Part shown: piece by piece, positions 33,566 through 42,159 of the stretch
How the letters are laid out: each line of letters begins with the position of its first letter
Position numbering within the stretch: the first letter of the stretch is position 1
Assembly: GCA_964576075.1 (NCBI GenBank)
Contig: CAZNTX010000004.1
Coordinates: forward strand, 41,667 to 105,666
From: Thermohalobaculum sp964576075
GTDB taxonomy: Bacteria > Pseudomonadota > Alphaproteobacteria > Rhodobacterales > Rhodobacteraceae
Length of the DNA stretch: 64,000 nt
Direction of reading: 5' to 3'
Program-made: the position numbers and the translations under genes
Notes under the pieces: generated by a model
Databases searched by the model: none
Told to the model about the DNA's origin: nothing
The model's input: the letters and a program-made list of their open reading frames with translations, nothing else

Positions 33566-36500
33566 TCAGCCGGCCACCTCGAAGGCGAGGCGCGACTCCG
33601 ACAGCCGGCCCTCGGCGTCGCGCAGCGTCACCGTCGCGCTCGCCCGGCCCGCGAAGCCCGGCTCGGTCTCGAAGAGCACCCCCGCGGCGGAGAGCGACGC
33701 CCGCCCGCCCACGGCGCCCTCGACCGAGAGGATCTCCACCTCCCCGGCCTTCTGCGCCCCGGCGATCGCGGCGGCGGCGATCGAGAAGGCCCCGCCCGCG
33801 GGGATGACATGGGGCAGGTCCACCGGGCGCGCCTCGAAGCCCGGCGCGAGGGCGATCTGCTCGACGGCCAGCCGCTGCCCGGGGGCGACCGCTCCGGGCT
33901 GCCCGACCGCCGCGGGCTCGGCGCGCAAGACGAGCGCCTCGACGCTGTCGCGCAGCTCCGGCGCGAGGGCGGAGAGGTCGATCCGCGCCGCGCCCCCATG
34001 CCGCCCGAGATCGACGAGCCCCGCCTCGGCGTCGACGAGATAGACCCGGTAGCCCGCCGCGCGGCCCGGCCCCTCCGCCTCGACCGACGCGGCGATCTCG
34101 AGCGCGCCATAGGCCGACCAGTCCTGCCCGCCGAGATCGAGCGCGAAGCCCCCGCCGGGCGCCGCCCCCGGGCGCAGATCCCAGGCGAGCCGGCCCGGCC
34201 CCTCCCGGTCGAGCGCCGCGCCGGCGGAGAGCCGCGGGTCCTCGGCCTCGAAATCGGCGACGATATGGGGCCCCGGGACGGCGGGGCGGATCTCCACCCC
34301 GGCGACGAAGCGGTGCGCCTCCGCCCCCGTGCCCTCCGGCGCGCGGAAGCGCCCGTCCGCCTCCTCCGCCCCGGCGACGAGCTTGACCAGGAGCGCCGCA
34401 CCCTGGCGCAGCACCGCCGTCTCCCCGGCCGCGAGGAGCGCCGCCCGGCTGGCGACCTCGACGGCGCCCAGGATCTCCGCCCCAGAGCCGACCCCAGGGA
34501 TCTCCAGCAGCAGCGCGTCCCCCGCCTCGGCGAAGCGCAGCGTCAAGGTGAGCCGGCCCGGGATCTCCGGCAGGTCGAACCGGTGCAGGAGCCCCGAGTT
34601 CAGCGCCACGGCGCTCTGGTGATAGGTGTCGAAGGTGGGGGGGATGCGCACCGCCTCGCCGTCCTCGCGCGCGAGGCCCGCGATGAGCGCCGTGCCCGGC
34701 GCGAGATCGGTGTCGGCGCGCAGGAGGCCCATATCGCCCGCGACCGCCCAGGCGCCCCAGTCGTCGCGCCGCTCGGCCGTCTCGGGGATGTGGACCCGGC
34801 TCTCGGCGCCCTGCGCGTCCTCGAGGATCGGCACGAGGCGCGCGCCCGGCGTGCCGGTGAGGCTGCCGTCGAGATCGAGGAGGCCCGAGGACCACATATG
34901 CGCGAGATGCGCCTCCGGGGCGAAATCGACCCGCCCGGCCGCGGTGACGCCCTCGAAGCTGAGGCCCGAGGCGTAATGCGCCGGGCTCTTCTGCGCCGCG
35001 CCGTTGGTCTGGAAGGCGGCGTCGGCGTCGGTGAAGCCCGCGAAATGGGTGTCGATCACGCCGGAGGGGCCGTCATAGATCGAATGCCCGCGGAAATAGC
35101 GCCCGTTATAGGGCTCCGGCAGCGAGCGCCCGGCGGCGATCTCGGCCTGGGACAGGGGCGTCCCGACATTGGCCGAGCGTCCCACGATCAACCCGTCGTT
35201 AAGGAGTTGGTTGTAGGAAAAGAACGTGGCGCGGGCGTTGTCGGCGGAGTGGAGCCGGTCGAACTCGATCCCCTCCGCGCGAACCCAGACCGCCCGGTCG
35301 AGCGACTTGTAGGAGGTGAAATCGCGGATCACGGCCGGCTCCGAGGGGCGATAGTCGCTCTCGACGAACTCCAGCGTGTCGGGGTGGACGCTCCCCTCGA
35401 TGGCGAGGTTCGAATGGGCGTTGGAGTGGCCGACATTGCCGTCGAACCGCCCGAGCGGCGCGGTCGCCGGGTCGAGATGGTCGTAGAGCCCGGTGGCGGC
35501 GGAGAGCCCCGTCACCTGCCCCGGCGCGATCCAGAAGCCCGAATGCTCGGAACCCGCCGCGACATTGCCGACGAACTCGTTGGAGGGGTTCGAGATCCAG
35601 AAGGTGGAGACATGGCTCGCATCGGTCGGCGCCGTCGCCGCCTCGGGCGCGGCGGCCCGCGTGAGGAGACCGAGATTGCGGTGGAAGACGTTGCCCGTCT
35701 CCGAGCCGTCCTCGAGGAAATAGGCGTGACCCACCGTGTCGTAGGCCACCGTATCCGCCACCAGCGCGTTCTGCGTGCCATGCACCACCACGGCGCGGTT
35801 GTAGCTCTCGTGGAAGGCGCTGTTGGTGACGTATTGCCCCGCCGCATCCCCCGTCATGTGCCAGTGGACCGGGTAGCGCCCCATCTCCCCCGCCTGCCCC
35901 ATGCGGTGGAACTCGACGCCCGAGAGGCGCAGCTCCGCCCCGTGCATCGCCATCGTATGCCCGCCATGCCCGTCGAGATGGGCGTCCTCGTCCCCCCGGA
36001 TCGTCACGTTGCGCGAGAGGAGCCCCACCTCGGCGCGGGTGTCGAGCACGCGCCCCCCCTCGTAGAGCTGCAGCTCGCCGAAATGCATCCAGTCGAGCGC
36101 CCGGTCGAGGGTCAGCGTCCGCCCGTCGGGGGAGACCGAGAGGATGCGCGCGGTCTCCGCCTGATGCGCGTCGAAATCGGTGGAGGCGAGGACGATCTCG
36201 TCCCCCGCCTCCCAGCCCGGCGCCGCCTCGAGCACGATCTCGCGCGCCCCGGGCTCGGCGGTGGCGGCGAGGCGGGTCCAGTCGAGCTTCGCCGCATCCG
36301 CGCCGTGGATCTCGATCCGCGACCCCTCGCCATGGGCCATCAGGAAGGCGGTGCCCTCCGGCGCCCGGTCGGCGAGCGCGCAGAGGCAGGTGCCGCCGGA
36401 GACCGGGCAGCGCTCCTCGACCTCGACGCGCACCTCCGCCCAGTCCGGCGCCTCCCCCGGATCGCCGGCGAGCGTCAGCGTGAAGTCGTGCGCATGAGGG

Positions 36501-36769
36501 TCCTCCGGCGTGCCGACGACGAAGGCGCCCCCGTCGGAGACCAGCATCCAGTCGGTCTCGAGCGCGATGTCGGCGGTGTCCGCCACCTCGAGCCGGCCGA
36601 GCACGACGAGCCCCGCCACATCGGCGTCCGCATCGAGCAGCAGGGTCCGCCCCCGCTCGACCACCACGATGTCGTCCGGCCCGGGCACCGCCCCGTCCCA
36701 ACTCGCGGGGTCGGACCATAGCTCCGGCGCGGCTGCCTCCCAGCTCGCGGTCGCGTCCCAGTCCTCCAT
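33566..36769 (-). CDS. G8-domain right-handed beta-helix protein (CEMIP/TMEM2-like), probably secreted
   Basis: 1067-residue protein. Residues about 18-135 form a G8 domain (WSDPASWDGAVPGPDDIVVV, then LVVLGRLEVAD), the module of animal CEMIP/TMEM2 hyaluronan-degrading proteins. A long parallel beta-helix follows (about 215-600) with GRYPVHWHMTGD, NRAVVVHGTQNALV and HAYFLEDGSETGNVF. The C-terminal third is beta-rich, with a cadherin-like tail. No signal peptide is evident, so type I secretion as for the neighbouring giant proteins is inferred. ATG at 36767-36769 follows GGACGGAGG. A sigma-54 promoter lies about 100 nt upstream. It may bind or cleave a polysaccharide; the ligand is unknown. Confidence 0.88.
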   Translation of the reverse strand: MEDWDATASWEAAAPELWSDPASWDGAVPGPDDIVVVERGRTLLLDADADVAGLVVLGRLEVADTADIALETDWMLVSDGGAFVVGTPEDPHAHDFTLTLAGDPGEAPDWAEVRVEVEERCPVSGGTCLCALADRAPEGTAFLMAHGEGSRIEIHGADAAKLDWTRLAATAEPGAREIVLEAAPGWEAGDEIVLASTDFDAHQAETARILSVSPDGRTLTLDRALDWMHFGELQLYEGGRVLDTRAEVGLLSRNVTIRGDEDAHLDGHGGHTMAMHGAELRLSGVEFHRMGQAGEMGRYPVHWHMTGDAAGQYVTNSAFHESYNRAVVVHGTQNALVADTVAYDTVGHAYFLEDGSETGNVFHRNLGLLTRAAAPEAATAPTDASHVSTFWISNPSNEFVGNVAAGSEHSGFWIAPGQVTGLSAATGLYDHLDPATAPLGRFDGNVGHSNAHSNLAIEGSVHPDTLEFVESDYRPSEPAVIRDFTSYKSLDRAVWVRAEGIEFDRLHSADNARATFFSYNQLLNDGLIVGRSANVGTPLSQAEIAAGRSLPEPYNGRYFRGHSIYDGPSGVIDTHFAGFTDADAAFQTNGAAQKSPAHYASGLSFEGVTAAGRVDFAPEAHLAHMWSSGLLDLDGSLTGTPGARLVPILEDAQGAESRVHIPETAERRDDWGAWAVAGDMGLLRADTDLAPGTALIAGLAREDGEAVRIPPTFDTYHQSAVALNSGLLHRFDLPEIPGRLTLTLRFAEAGDALLLEIPGVGSGAEILGAVEVASRAALLAAGETAVLRQGAALLVKLVAGAEEADGRFRAPEGTGAEAHRFVAGVEIRPAVPGPHIVADFEAEDPRLSAGAALDREGPGRLAWDLRPGAAPGGGFALDLGGQDWSAYGALEIAASVEAEGPGRAAGYRVYLVDAEAGLVDLGRHGGAARIDLSALAPELRDSVEALVLRAEPAAVGQPGAVAPGQRLAVEQIALAPGFEARPVDLPHVIPAGGAFSIAAAAIAGAQKAGEVEILSVEGAVGGRASLSAAGVLFETEPGFAGRASATVTLRDAEGRLSESRLAFEVAG

Positions 36770-37301
36770 GGCCGGCCCTCCGTCCTGATTTGGAAGGGGA
36801 CGGCGCGCCTCGGCTGCCCCGTCCCGGGACGGCAGGCATGGCCCTCGGCGGCCAGGCCGGCGTCCCGGCCCGATCGGAGCAAACCTCGTGCCAAGGGATT
36901 GCCTGCCCATCCGAACCGGCAGCGTCGGCCTATTCGAAGGGCGGGACCGGCCCGACCGCCGCGCCGATCCTCCGGCTGGGGGCGCCGCATGCCGCGTCGG
37001 ATCGCGAGGGCGATCGGCGGCGCGGGAGGATGCTCGAGGATGGCGGAGGTCGCGGCGCCGCGCGCTGGCCGCGATGCCGGTCCCAAGGGCGGGCGGGTCG
37101 GCTCTATCGGGGCGGGCCGGCATGCCTCTTGCGGCGACTGCCGGTCTACGGCGAAGACAGGGGGCGCCGGGGCTGCGCAGGGCCGGAAGCGTGGCGAAGC
37201 GGGTGCCGCCGCAGCGCTGCCAGGGGAGGGATCAGGCCGGAACGCGGGCCCTCGCCGGACGGGCGCCGTCGCTCGCCGGCCGCGTCTGGCAGATCAGAGG
37301 G
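36770..37301. other. 532-bp gap between the G8 gene and the chemoreceptor gene
   Basis: Both strands are open over long stretches because of the base composition. No frame gives a recognisable protein or convincing codon pattern, and none starts with a good ribosome site. The only clear element is the sigma-54 promoter at 36876-36894 reading into the G8 gene. The rest is unexplained. Confidence 0.6.
36876..36894 (-). promoter_or_regulatory. Sigma-54 (RpoN) -24/-12 promoter
   Basis: Minus strand TTGGCACGAGGTTTGCTCC fits the RpoN consensus YTGGCACG-N4-TTGCW exactly, including the spacing between GG and GC. Transcription should start near 36868, about 100 nt before the ATG of the G8-domain gene. 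An enhancer-binding activator is required for such promoters; none is encoded in this window. Confidence 0.82.
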
Positions 37302-39401
37302 TCAGGCCGGGCGGGACCGGTCGGAGGCGGGCGCGGCGGCATCCGCTTCCGCATCGGCGTCCCAAAGGTCGGCCTCGTTGCCCGGGGGCGCCGGCTCGCC
37401 CGCGATGTCGCCTGCAAGCGGCAGCTCGGTCTCTCCTGCCTGAGCGTCCTGCGCAGCCGCCGGCGGCGCCGCGCAGTCGGCCTCATGCGGGGCCGGGGTC
37501 CGCTCCGGGTCCTCGGGAACCGGCGGCGCGGGGAGGGCGATCGCGGCCTCCGGCGCGTCCGCCTCGAGGAGGCCGGGCGCAGCATCCTCTAGACGGCGGG
37601 CCTCCGTGGCAGGTCCGTATTCCGCCGCCGTCGCATCGGGGGATGCCGGGGGGAGGGCCCGGGGCGCCTCGTCCTCCCCCGCAAGGTCGACGTCCGCGCA
37701 GGTCTCCTCCTCCCAGGGCGGCAGATCGTCCGCCGTCGGCGCGTCTTCCTCCCAGGGCGGCAGATCGTCGGCCGTCGGCGCATCCTCCTCCCAAGGCGGC
37801 AGATCGTCGGCGGAGGGCGCGTCCTCCTCCCAAGGCGGCAGGTCGTCGGCGGAGGGACCGGAGGGCTCGGGCGCAGCGACGCGGTATTTCTCCACCAGCC
37901 GGTTCAGTTCGGTGAAGTGCTCGGTCAACGTGTCGGCTGCGGACTGGGTCTCCTGAGCGGAGGCCTGGCTCCAGCGGATCGAATGGCCGAAGCCGTCGAG
38001 CGTCTCGATGATCTCGTCGGAAATCGCGGTCTGCGCGTCCATTTGCTCGGAGGCGGCGGCGATCTCGCCGGAATACCCCTCGATCTTCGGCAGGAGGCCG
38101 GTGAGCGCCCGCTCCGCCCGGTCGGAGGCCGCGACCGTCTCGCCCGACAGCGCGGTGATCTCGCTCGCCGCGGTCTTCGTACGCTCGGCGAGCTTGCGGA
38201 CCTCGGCCGCCACGACGGCGAAGCCGCGGCCATGGGCGCCGGCGCGGTTGGCCTCGATCGCGGCGTTGAGCGAAAGGAGGTCGGTCTTGATCGAGATCTC
38301 GCGGATCACCGCGTTGCGCTCGGCGATGCGCTTGAGGAGCTCGAGCGCCTGCGCCACCGCCTCCACGCTTTCGCGCACCTGCGCCACCAGATCGTCGGAC
38401 AACGCGCGCGAGCGCCGGGTCGTCTCGGCGCAGGCGCGGATGCTCTCCAGCATCTCGCGCACCTTCGCGGCGGCGCTGCTCGAGCCCTTGATCTGCAGAT
38501 CGGCCTGGGCGCTGATCGTCTCGGCGCCGGCGGAGAGCTCGATGCAGCTCATCTCGACCTGCTCGCCGATCTCGCGCAGCCGGCCGACCAGGCGGCCGAG
38601 GTCGGTCATATGGGCGTTGAGCGCGGCGGCGAAGGTGTTGGCCCCGGCGTTGTCGTCGAGCCGGCGGGACAGATCGCCCTCGGCGGCCTCGGCGAGGATT
38701 TCCGCCTGCTGGACGACGAGGAGCGCCAGATCGTCGAGGTCGCGCGCCAGGACGCCGATTTCGTCCGGCCGGGGGGAGAGCTCGATCGGCGTGTCGAGCC
38801 GGCCCTCGAGGATCGCGCGGCTGCGCGCATGCAGCGCGGCGAGGGGGCGGACCGCGCTGCGATGGAGCCCCCAGAGCGCGAGGGCGACGAGGAGCGCCGC
38901 CGCCGGCAGGCCGAGCCCCGCCGCCAGAAGCGCCGAGCGCCCGGCCTCGCGGAAGTCGGCGAAATGCGCCGCCCGCCGAGCCTGGATCGCCTCGCGCAAC
39001 CGCCGGATCGCCGCGGAGCGCGCCTCCGCAGGGGCGGAGAGGGCGGCCGAGATCGCCTCGACCAGCGCGGGATCGAGCGGCGCGTCGAGGCGGGAGGCGT
39101 CCTCCGCGATGCGGCGCAGCCCCTGCCAGCCGGGCGCGGTGGGGCCGTCGGCCTCGGCGAGACGGTCCGCCGCCCGGTCGATCCGGGCATAGACCTCGCC
39201 ATAGCGCTCGGCATAAGCGGCGAGACCGCGGAGTTCGGCCACGAAGAGCGCCGTGGCCAGCGCCATCGCGGCGAAGAGCCCGCCGGCGATGGCGCCGAAG
39301 CGCAGCTTCAGCGCATGGCGCTGCCACCAAGGCGCGCCGCCGTCCGCCGCCCGCCCGGCGAGCTGCGCGAGCCCGGCTTTGACCTTCTCGATCCGGCCCA
39401 T
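37302..39401 (-). CDS. Methyl-accepting chemotaxis protein with an acidic repeat tail
   Basis: 699-residue chemoreceptor. A transmembrane helix (about 33-55), a roughly 100-residue periplasmic helical sensor, a second helix (about 156-178), a HAMP domain (about 180-235) and a signalling domain (about 260-525) whose hairpin tip reads TDLLSLNAAIEANRAGAHGRGFAVVAAEVRKL in family-typical form. The last 170 residues are low-complexity Pro/Glu/Ala and include four tandem ADDLPPWEEDAP-like repeats. The ATG lies 4 nt from the tyrosine ammonia-lyase stop, with AAGGAGGG inside the lyase 3' end, so the two are co-expressed. This links taxis to the PYP/gas vesicle block; the ligand is unknown. Confidence 0.93.
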   Translation of the reverse strand: MGRIEKVKAGLAQLAGRAADGGAPWWQRHALKLRFGAIAGGLFAAMALATALFVAELRGLAAYAERYGEVYARIDRAADRLAEADGPTAPGWQGLRRIAEDASRLDAPLDPALVEAISAALSAPAEARSAAIRRLREAIQARRAAHFADFREAGRSALLAAGLGLPAAALLVALALWGLHRSAVRPLAALHARSRAILEGRLDTPIELSPRPDEIGVLARDLDDLALLVVQQAEILAEAAEGDLSRRLDDNAGANTFAAALNAHMTDLGRLVGRLREIGEQVEMSCIELSAGAETISAQADLQIKGSSSAAAKVREMLESIRACAETTRRSRALSDDLVAQVRESVEAVAQALELLKRIAERNAVIREISIKTDLLSLNAAIEANRAGAHGRGFAVVAAEVRKLAERTKTAASEITALSGETVAASDRAERALTGLLPKIEGYSGEIAAASEQMDAQTAISDEIIETLDGFGHSIRWSQASAQETQSAADTLTEHFTELNRLVEKYRVAAPEPSGPSADDLPPWEEDAPSADDLPPWEEDAPTADDLPPWEEDAPTADDLPPWEEETCADVDLAGEDEAPRALPPASPDATAAEYGPATEARRLEDAAPGLLEADAPEAAIALPAPPVPEDPERTPAPHEADCAAPPAAAQDAQAGETELPLAGDIAGEPAPPGNEADLWDADAEADAAAPASDRSRPA
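37705..37860 (-). repeat. Four tandem 39-bp repeats in the chemoreceptor tail
   Basis: Four near-identical 39-bp units encode the 13-residue repeat (P)SADDLPPWEEDA. The units differ by a few silent or S/T changes, which suggests recent expansion. Each contains an aromatic-acidic WEE, loosely like the aromatic tether motifs for CheR/CheB on chemoreceptor tails. Confidence 0.9.
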
Positions 39402-39405
39402 CGGC

Positions 39406-41022
39406 TCAACCCTCCTTGTCCAGCGGGGGCGGAGGCCCCTCCGCGAGGCGGCGCGCCACGGCCTCGATCTCTCCCGAGAGCGGCCGGTCTCCGAGGAGCG
39501 GCGGCGAGAACCGGCGGATCTCGGCGGCGAGCGCCGCCGTCGCGGGCGCGAGCGCGGCGGGGCCTGGCCCCGCCTCCCCCGCCTCCACGATGTCCGCCCC
39601 CTGTGCGACCGCGATGGCGAGGATGGCGAGAACGCGCCAGGCGTCCTCGAGATGCTCCCCCGTCTTGCGCGCGGCGATGGTGCCCATGCTGACCACGTCC
39701 TGATTGGCGGCGTTGGTCGAGATCGACTGGATCGAGGCCGGCACGGCGCGGGCGCGCATCTCCGCATGGAGCGCCGTCGCCGTCACCTGCGCGCCCATCA
39801 GCCCGCTCGCGAGCCCGGCGCGTCCACGCAGAAGGAAGGGCGGGAAGCCCCCGCTCAGCCGCTCGTCCGTCAGCCGGGCGACCTGCCGCTCGGCCAGCCC
39901 GGCCACCGCGATCACCGCCTGCGACAGCGCATCCGCCGCGAAGGCGACGTGCTGGCCCATGAAGTTGCCGCCATGCAGGATCTCCGGCGCCCCCGGATCC
40001 GTGTCCGGATCCGGCAGGATCGGGTTGTCGCTCGCCCCGTTGAGCTCAATTTCGACAGTCCGGTCGTGCCAGTCGAGCGCATCGAGCGCTGCGCCCAGGA
40101 TCTGCGGCGCGCAGCGCAGCGTGTAGGCGTCCTGCGGCGCACGCCCGTCCCCCGCCGGGGCGACGGCCACTGGCCCGGGATAGGCCCGCGCCGACCCCGC
40201 GATCGCCCGACGCAGCGCCCCCGCGGCGCGGATCTGGCCCGGATGCGGCTTCGCCGCCACGAGGGCCGGGTGCCAAGCCTCGACCCGGGCCGCGAGAAGA
40301 TCGCCGAGCCCCGCGGTCAGCCGCAGCGACCAGCCGATCAGCCGCGACGCCGCGACGCTGTTCAGGCATGCGAGTCCGGTCATCGCCGAGGTGCCGTTGA
40401 CGATGGCCAGCCCGTCTCTCGCGGCGAGATCGAGGGGCGGGCGCCCGATCCGCGCGAAGGCCGCCTCGGCGCCGAGCGCCTGCCCGTCCGCGCCGAGAAA
40501 CCGCCCGCGCCCGAGCAGCGCGAGGGCGACATGGGCGAGCGGCGTGAGATCCCCCGAGGCGCCGACCGTCCCCTTCTCCGGGATCTCCGGCGCGAGCCCG
40601 GCCTCGAGCACCGCGGCCATGAGCCGCACGGTCTCCGGCGCGGCGCCGGAGACCCCCTCGAGGAGCGCGCGCAGGCGCGCGAGGAGAACCGCGCGGGCCG
40701 CCGCCCAGCCGAGCGGGCGGCCCACGCCGCTCGCCAAATGGTCGATAAGACCCGCTTGGAGCGCCGCCGCCTCCGACGCCGCGACCGGGCGATCGGCGAG
40801 CGGCCCGAAGCCGGTGGTGAGCCCGTAGACGAGCGCGCCCCGTTCGACCGCCCCGGTCAGCCGCTCCCGTGCCCGCGCGAGCAGCGCCTCCGCCTCCGGC
40901 GCGAGCACGAGCCGCGCCCGCCCCTCGGCCACGGCCGCCAGATCGGCCGGGGAAAGATGGCGGTCGAGCCGCACGGCGAGCCCGGCGGGGATCGCCTCCG
41001 GACGCGCCGCGATGGAGCTCAC
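39406..41022 (-). CDS. tal: Tyrosine ammonia-lyase (p-coumarate synthesis for PYP chromophore)
   Basis: 538-residue MIO enzyme of the aromatic amino acid lyase family. The self-cyclising Ala-Ser-Gly is at about 155-157 in GTVGASGDLTPLAH, and the catalytic tyrosine in VYGLTTGFGPL is about Y66. The substrate-selectivity loop reads LIDHLASGVG with His-Leu at about 95-96. This is the pair that marks tyrosine lyases of Rhodobacter, in contrast to Ser-His in histidine lyases. It converts L-tyrosine to p-coumarate and ammonia. GTG at 41020-41022 follows GGGGAGGCGG. With p-coumarate ligase and PYP in the same block, it should supply the PYP chromophore. An automated label of histidine ammonia-lyase would be misleading. 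Confidence 0.9.
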   Translation of the reverse strand: MSSIAARPEAIPAGLAVRLDRHLSPADLAAVAEGRARLVLAPEAEALLARARERLTGAVERGALVYGLTTGFGPLADRPVAASEAAALQAGLIDHLASGVGRPLGWAAARAVLLARLRALLEGVSGAAPETVRLMAAVLEAGLAPEIPEKGTVGASGDLTPLAHVALALLGRGRFLGADGQALGAEAAFARIGRPPLDLAARDGLAIVNGTSAMTGLACLNSVAASRLIGWSLRLTAGLGDLLAARVEAWHPALVAAKPHPGQIRAAGALRRAIAGSARAYPGPVAVAPAGDGRAPQDAYTLRCAPQILGAALDALDWHDRTVEIELNGASDNPILPDPDTDPGAPEILHGGNFMGQHVAFAADALSQAVIAVAGLAERQVARLTDERLSGGFPPFLLRGRAGLASGLMGAQVTATALHAEMRARAVPASIQSISTNAANQDVVSMGTIAARKTGEHLEDAWRVLAILAIAVAQGADIVEAGEAGPGPAALAPATAALAAEIRRFSPPLLGDRPLSGEIEAVARRLAEGPPPPLDKEG

Positions 41023-41194
41023 GCGCCGCCTCCCCGCTCTTCCGCGGCGTGCCGCGTTGGCCGCCGCGCGCGCCGTGCAGCTGCCCCGCGCCCGGGGGCG
41101 AGGGGGGACACGGACCGCCGACAGCCCCCCGCACGACCCCGCGCACCGTGGGGCCGGCCCGCGCCCGCCAGGCCGAGACCGAGGCCGCGCGCGC

Positions 41195-41800
41195 TCACGC
41201 CGGAGGGTCTCCGGCCGAAGCCCGGGCTTCCTCCCGCGCGGCGCGGATCCATCCATCGAGATCGAGCAGATCGCCCACCGGGCCGAGCGCGGCGCGCAGC
41301 GCGGCCGGTTCGGCCTCGGCGAGCTCGGCCCGGCAACCGATGCCCGCGCGCTCGAGGAGCCAGACCAGGCCGGGGCCCGCACCGGGCAACTCCGCGAGAT
41401 CGCTGACAGCGGTCCCCGACCCGGAGCCGGGTCGGTCAGCGTCGGGGGCGGGGGAAGCTCCGATTTCCAGTGAGGGGGGCGCGGCTTCGGCGGTGGGCGC
41501 GCCTCCCGCCCTTGGGCCGTCTCCTGCGGGCCGCGCCCCCCCGCCAGAGGGAGGCTCGACCTCGGAGCAGACCCGCGTCGCCGCCTCCGGCACGGCCGCG
41601 GCATCGCTCACCCGCCGCGCGGAGGGCGAAACCTCGATCCGCATCGCCGCAGGCTCCCGCGGCGGTGCGGGGAGGGGGGCGGCCGGCGCCGCCCCCGCGC
41701 GCCCGGCCACCTCGGCGCGGCGCTCTTGTCGCAGCGCCCTCAGCCGGGCCCGGGCTGCCTCCCGCACCTGTCTCGCGCGCGAACGATAGGCCTCGGTCAT
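41195..41800 (-). CDS. Gas vesicle cluster protein with C-terminal helix-hairpin-helix-like domain
   Basis: 201-residue soluble protein of unknown role. The N-terminus is a basic helix (RSRARQVREAARARLRALRQ), the middle is Ala/Pro/Gly-rich, and the last 65 residues (DLAELPGAGPGLVWLLERAG, then AELAEAEPAALRAALGP) look like a helix-hairpin-helix fold of the kind found in DNA-binding and ribosomal proteins. It sits between gvpA and the lyase gene on the same strand. A DNA-binding or a structural helical role are both possible; no catalytic residues are visible. Confidence 0.8.
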   Translation of the reverse strand: MTEAYRSRARQVREAARARLRALRQERRAEVAGRAGAAPAAPLPAPPREPAAMRIEVSPSARRVSDAAAVPEAATRVCSEVEPPSGGGARPAGDGPRAGGAPTAEAAPPSLEIGASPAPDADRPGSGSGTAVSDLAELPGAGPGLVWLLERAGIGCRAELAEAEPAALRAALGPVGDLLDLDGWIRAAREEARASAGDPPA

Positions 41801-41818
41801 CGGGCGTCTCCCTCCCTC

Positions 41819-41846
41819 GCGCCGGCCCGCGGCCCGGGCCCGGCGC
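41819..41846 (-). terminator. G+C-rich hairpin just after gvpA
   Basis: An 11-bp stem with one bulged base (GCGCCGG...CCGGCGC outer arms) and a 5-nt loop, 17 nt beyond the gvpA stop on the coding strand. No T-run follows. Such hairpins after a major structural gene commonly stabilise its mRNA or attenuate read-through into downstream genes. Confidence 0.5.
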
Positions 41847-41863
41847 CTCGCTGGCGCATCGGA

Positions 41864-42076
41864 TCAGGCGGCTTGCGGATCGACCGTCAGCCCGATCGCC
41901 TCGGCATATTTCAGCCAGGTCTCCACGGAGGCGACGACCGCGCGCACCTCGATCGCGAGGAGCTCGATCCCGACGAGGGAGACGCGCACGAAGGCGTCGA
42001 CGATCACGCCCTTGTCGAGGATTCGGTCGACGACCTCGGCGAGGCTGTTGGAGGCGAGGCTTTTCTCGATTGCCAT
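41864..42076 (-). CDS. gvpA: Gas vesicle major structural protein GvpA
   Basis: 70-residue shell protein with the invariant GvpA core: SLAEVVDRILDKGVIVDAFVRVSLVGIELLAIEVRAVVASVETWLKYAEAIGL in family register, including the VSLVGIELL beta-strand pair and the C-terminal amphipathic helix. It polymerises into the gas-permeable rib wall. ATG at 42074-42076 follows GGAAAGG. It is preceded (83 nt) and followed (63 nt) by larger gaps and hairpins than the rest of the cluster, consistent with a separately stabilised, abundant message. Confidence 0.97.
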   Translation of the reverse strand: MAIEKSLASNSLAEVVDRILDKGVIVDAFVRVSLVGIELLAIEVRAVVASVETWLKYAEAIGLTVDPQAA

Positions 42077-42136
42077 GACTGGACCTTTCCAAGCGATGAT
42101 GAGGCTCCGCCGCGCGCCGCGCTCCGCCACACCGCG

Positions 42137-42156
42137 GGAGGGCGCCGGCTCCCTCC
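42137..42156 (-). terminator. Hairpin upstream of gvpA
   Basis: GGAGGG and CCCTCC, a 6-bp stem with an 8-nt G+C loop, lie 3 nt after the stop at 42160 of the upstream gene and 60 nt before the gvpA ATG. It could end or process the upstream transcript and so isolate gvpA. Confidence 0.35.
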
Positions 42157-42159
42157 TGT

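Noticed and set aside
28605..34895. A 2096-codon open frame on the minus strand covering phoR and the nuclease gene
   Set aside because: Only the part from 29840 down is PhoR; the remainder is an off-frame Arg/Gly/Pro-rich reading of the nuclease and G8 genes.
36790..37443. Plus-strand open frame of 217 codons in the gap before the chemoreceptor
   Set aside because: Composition is random-like for this G+C content, no ribosome site, and it runs antisense into the chemoreceptor gene.
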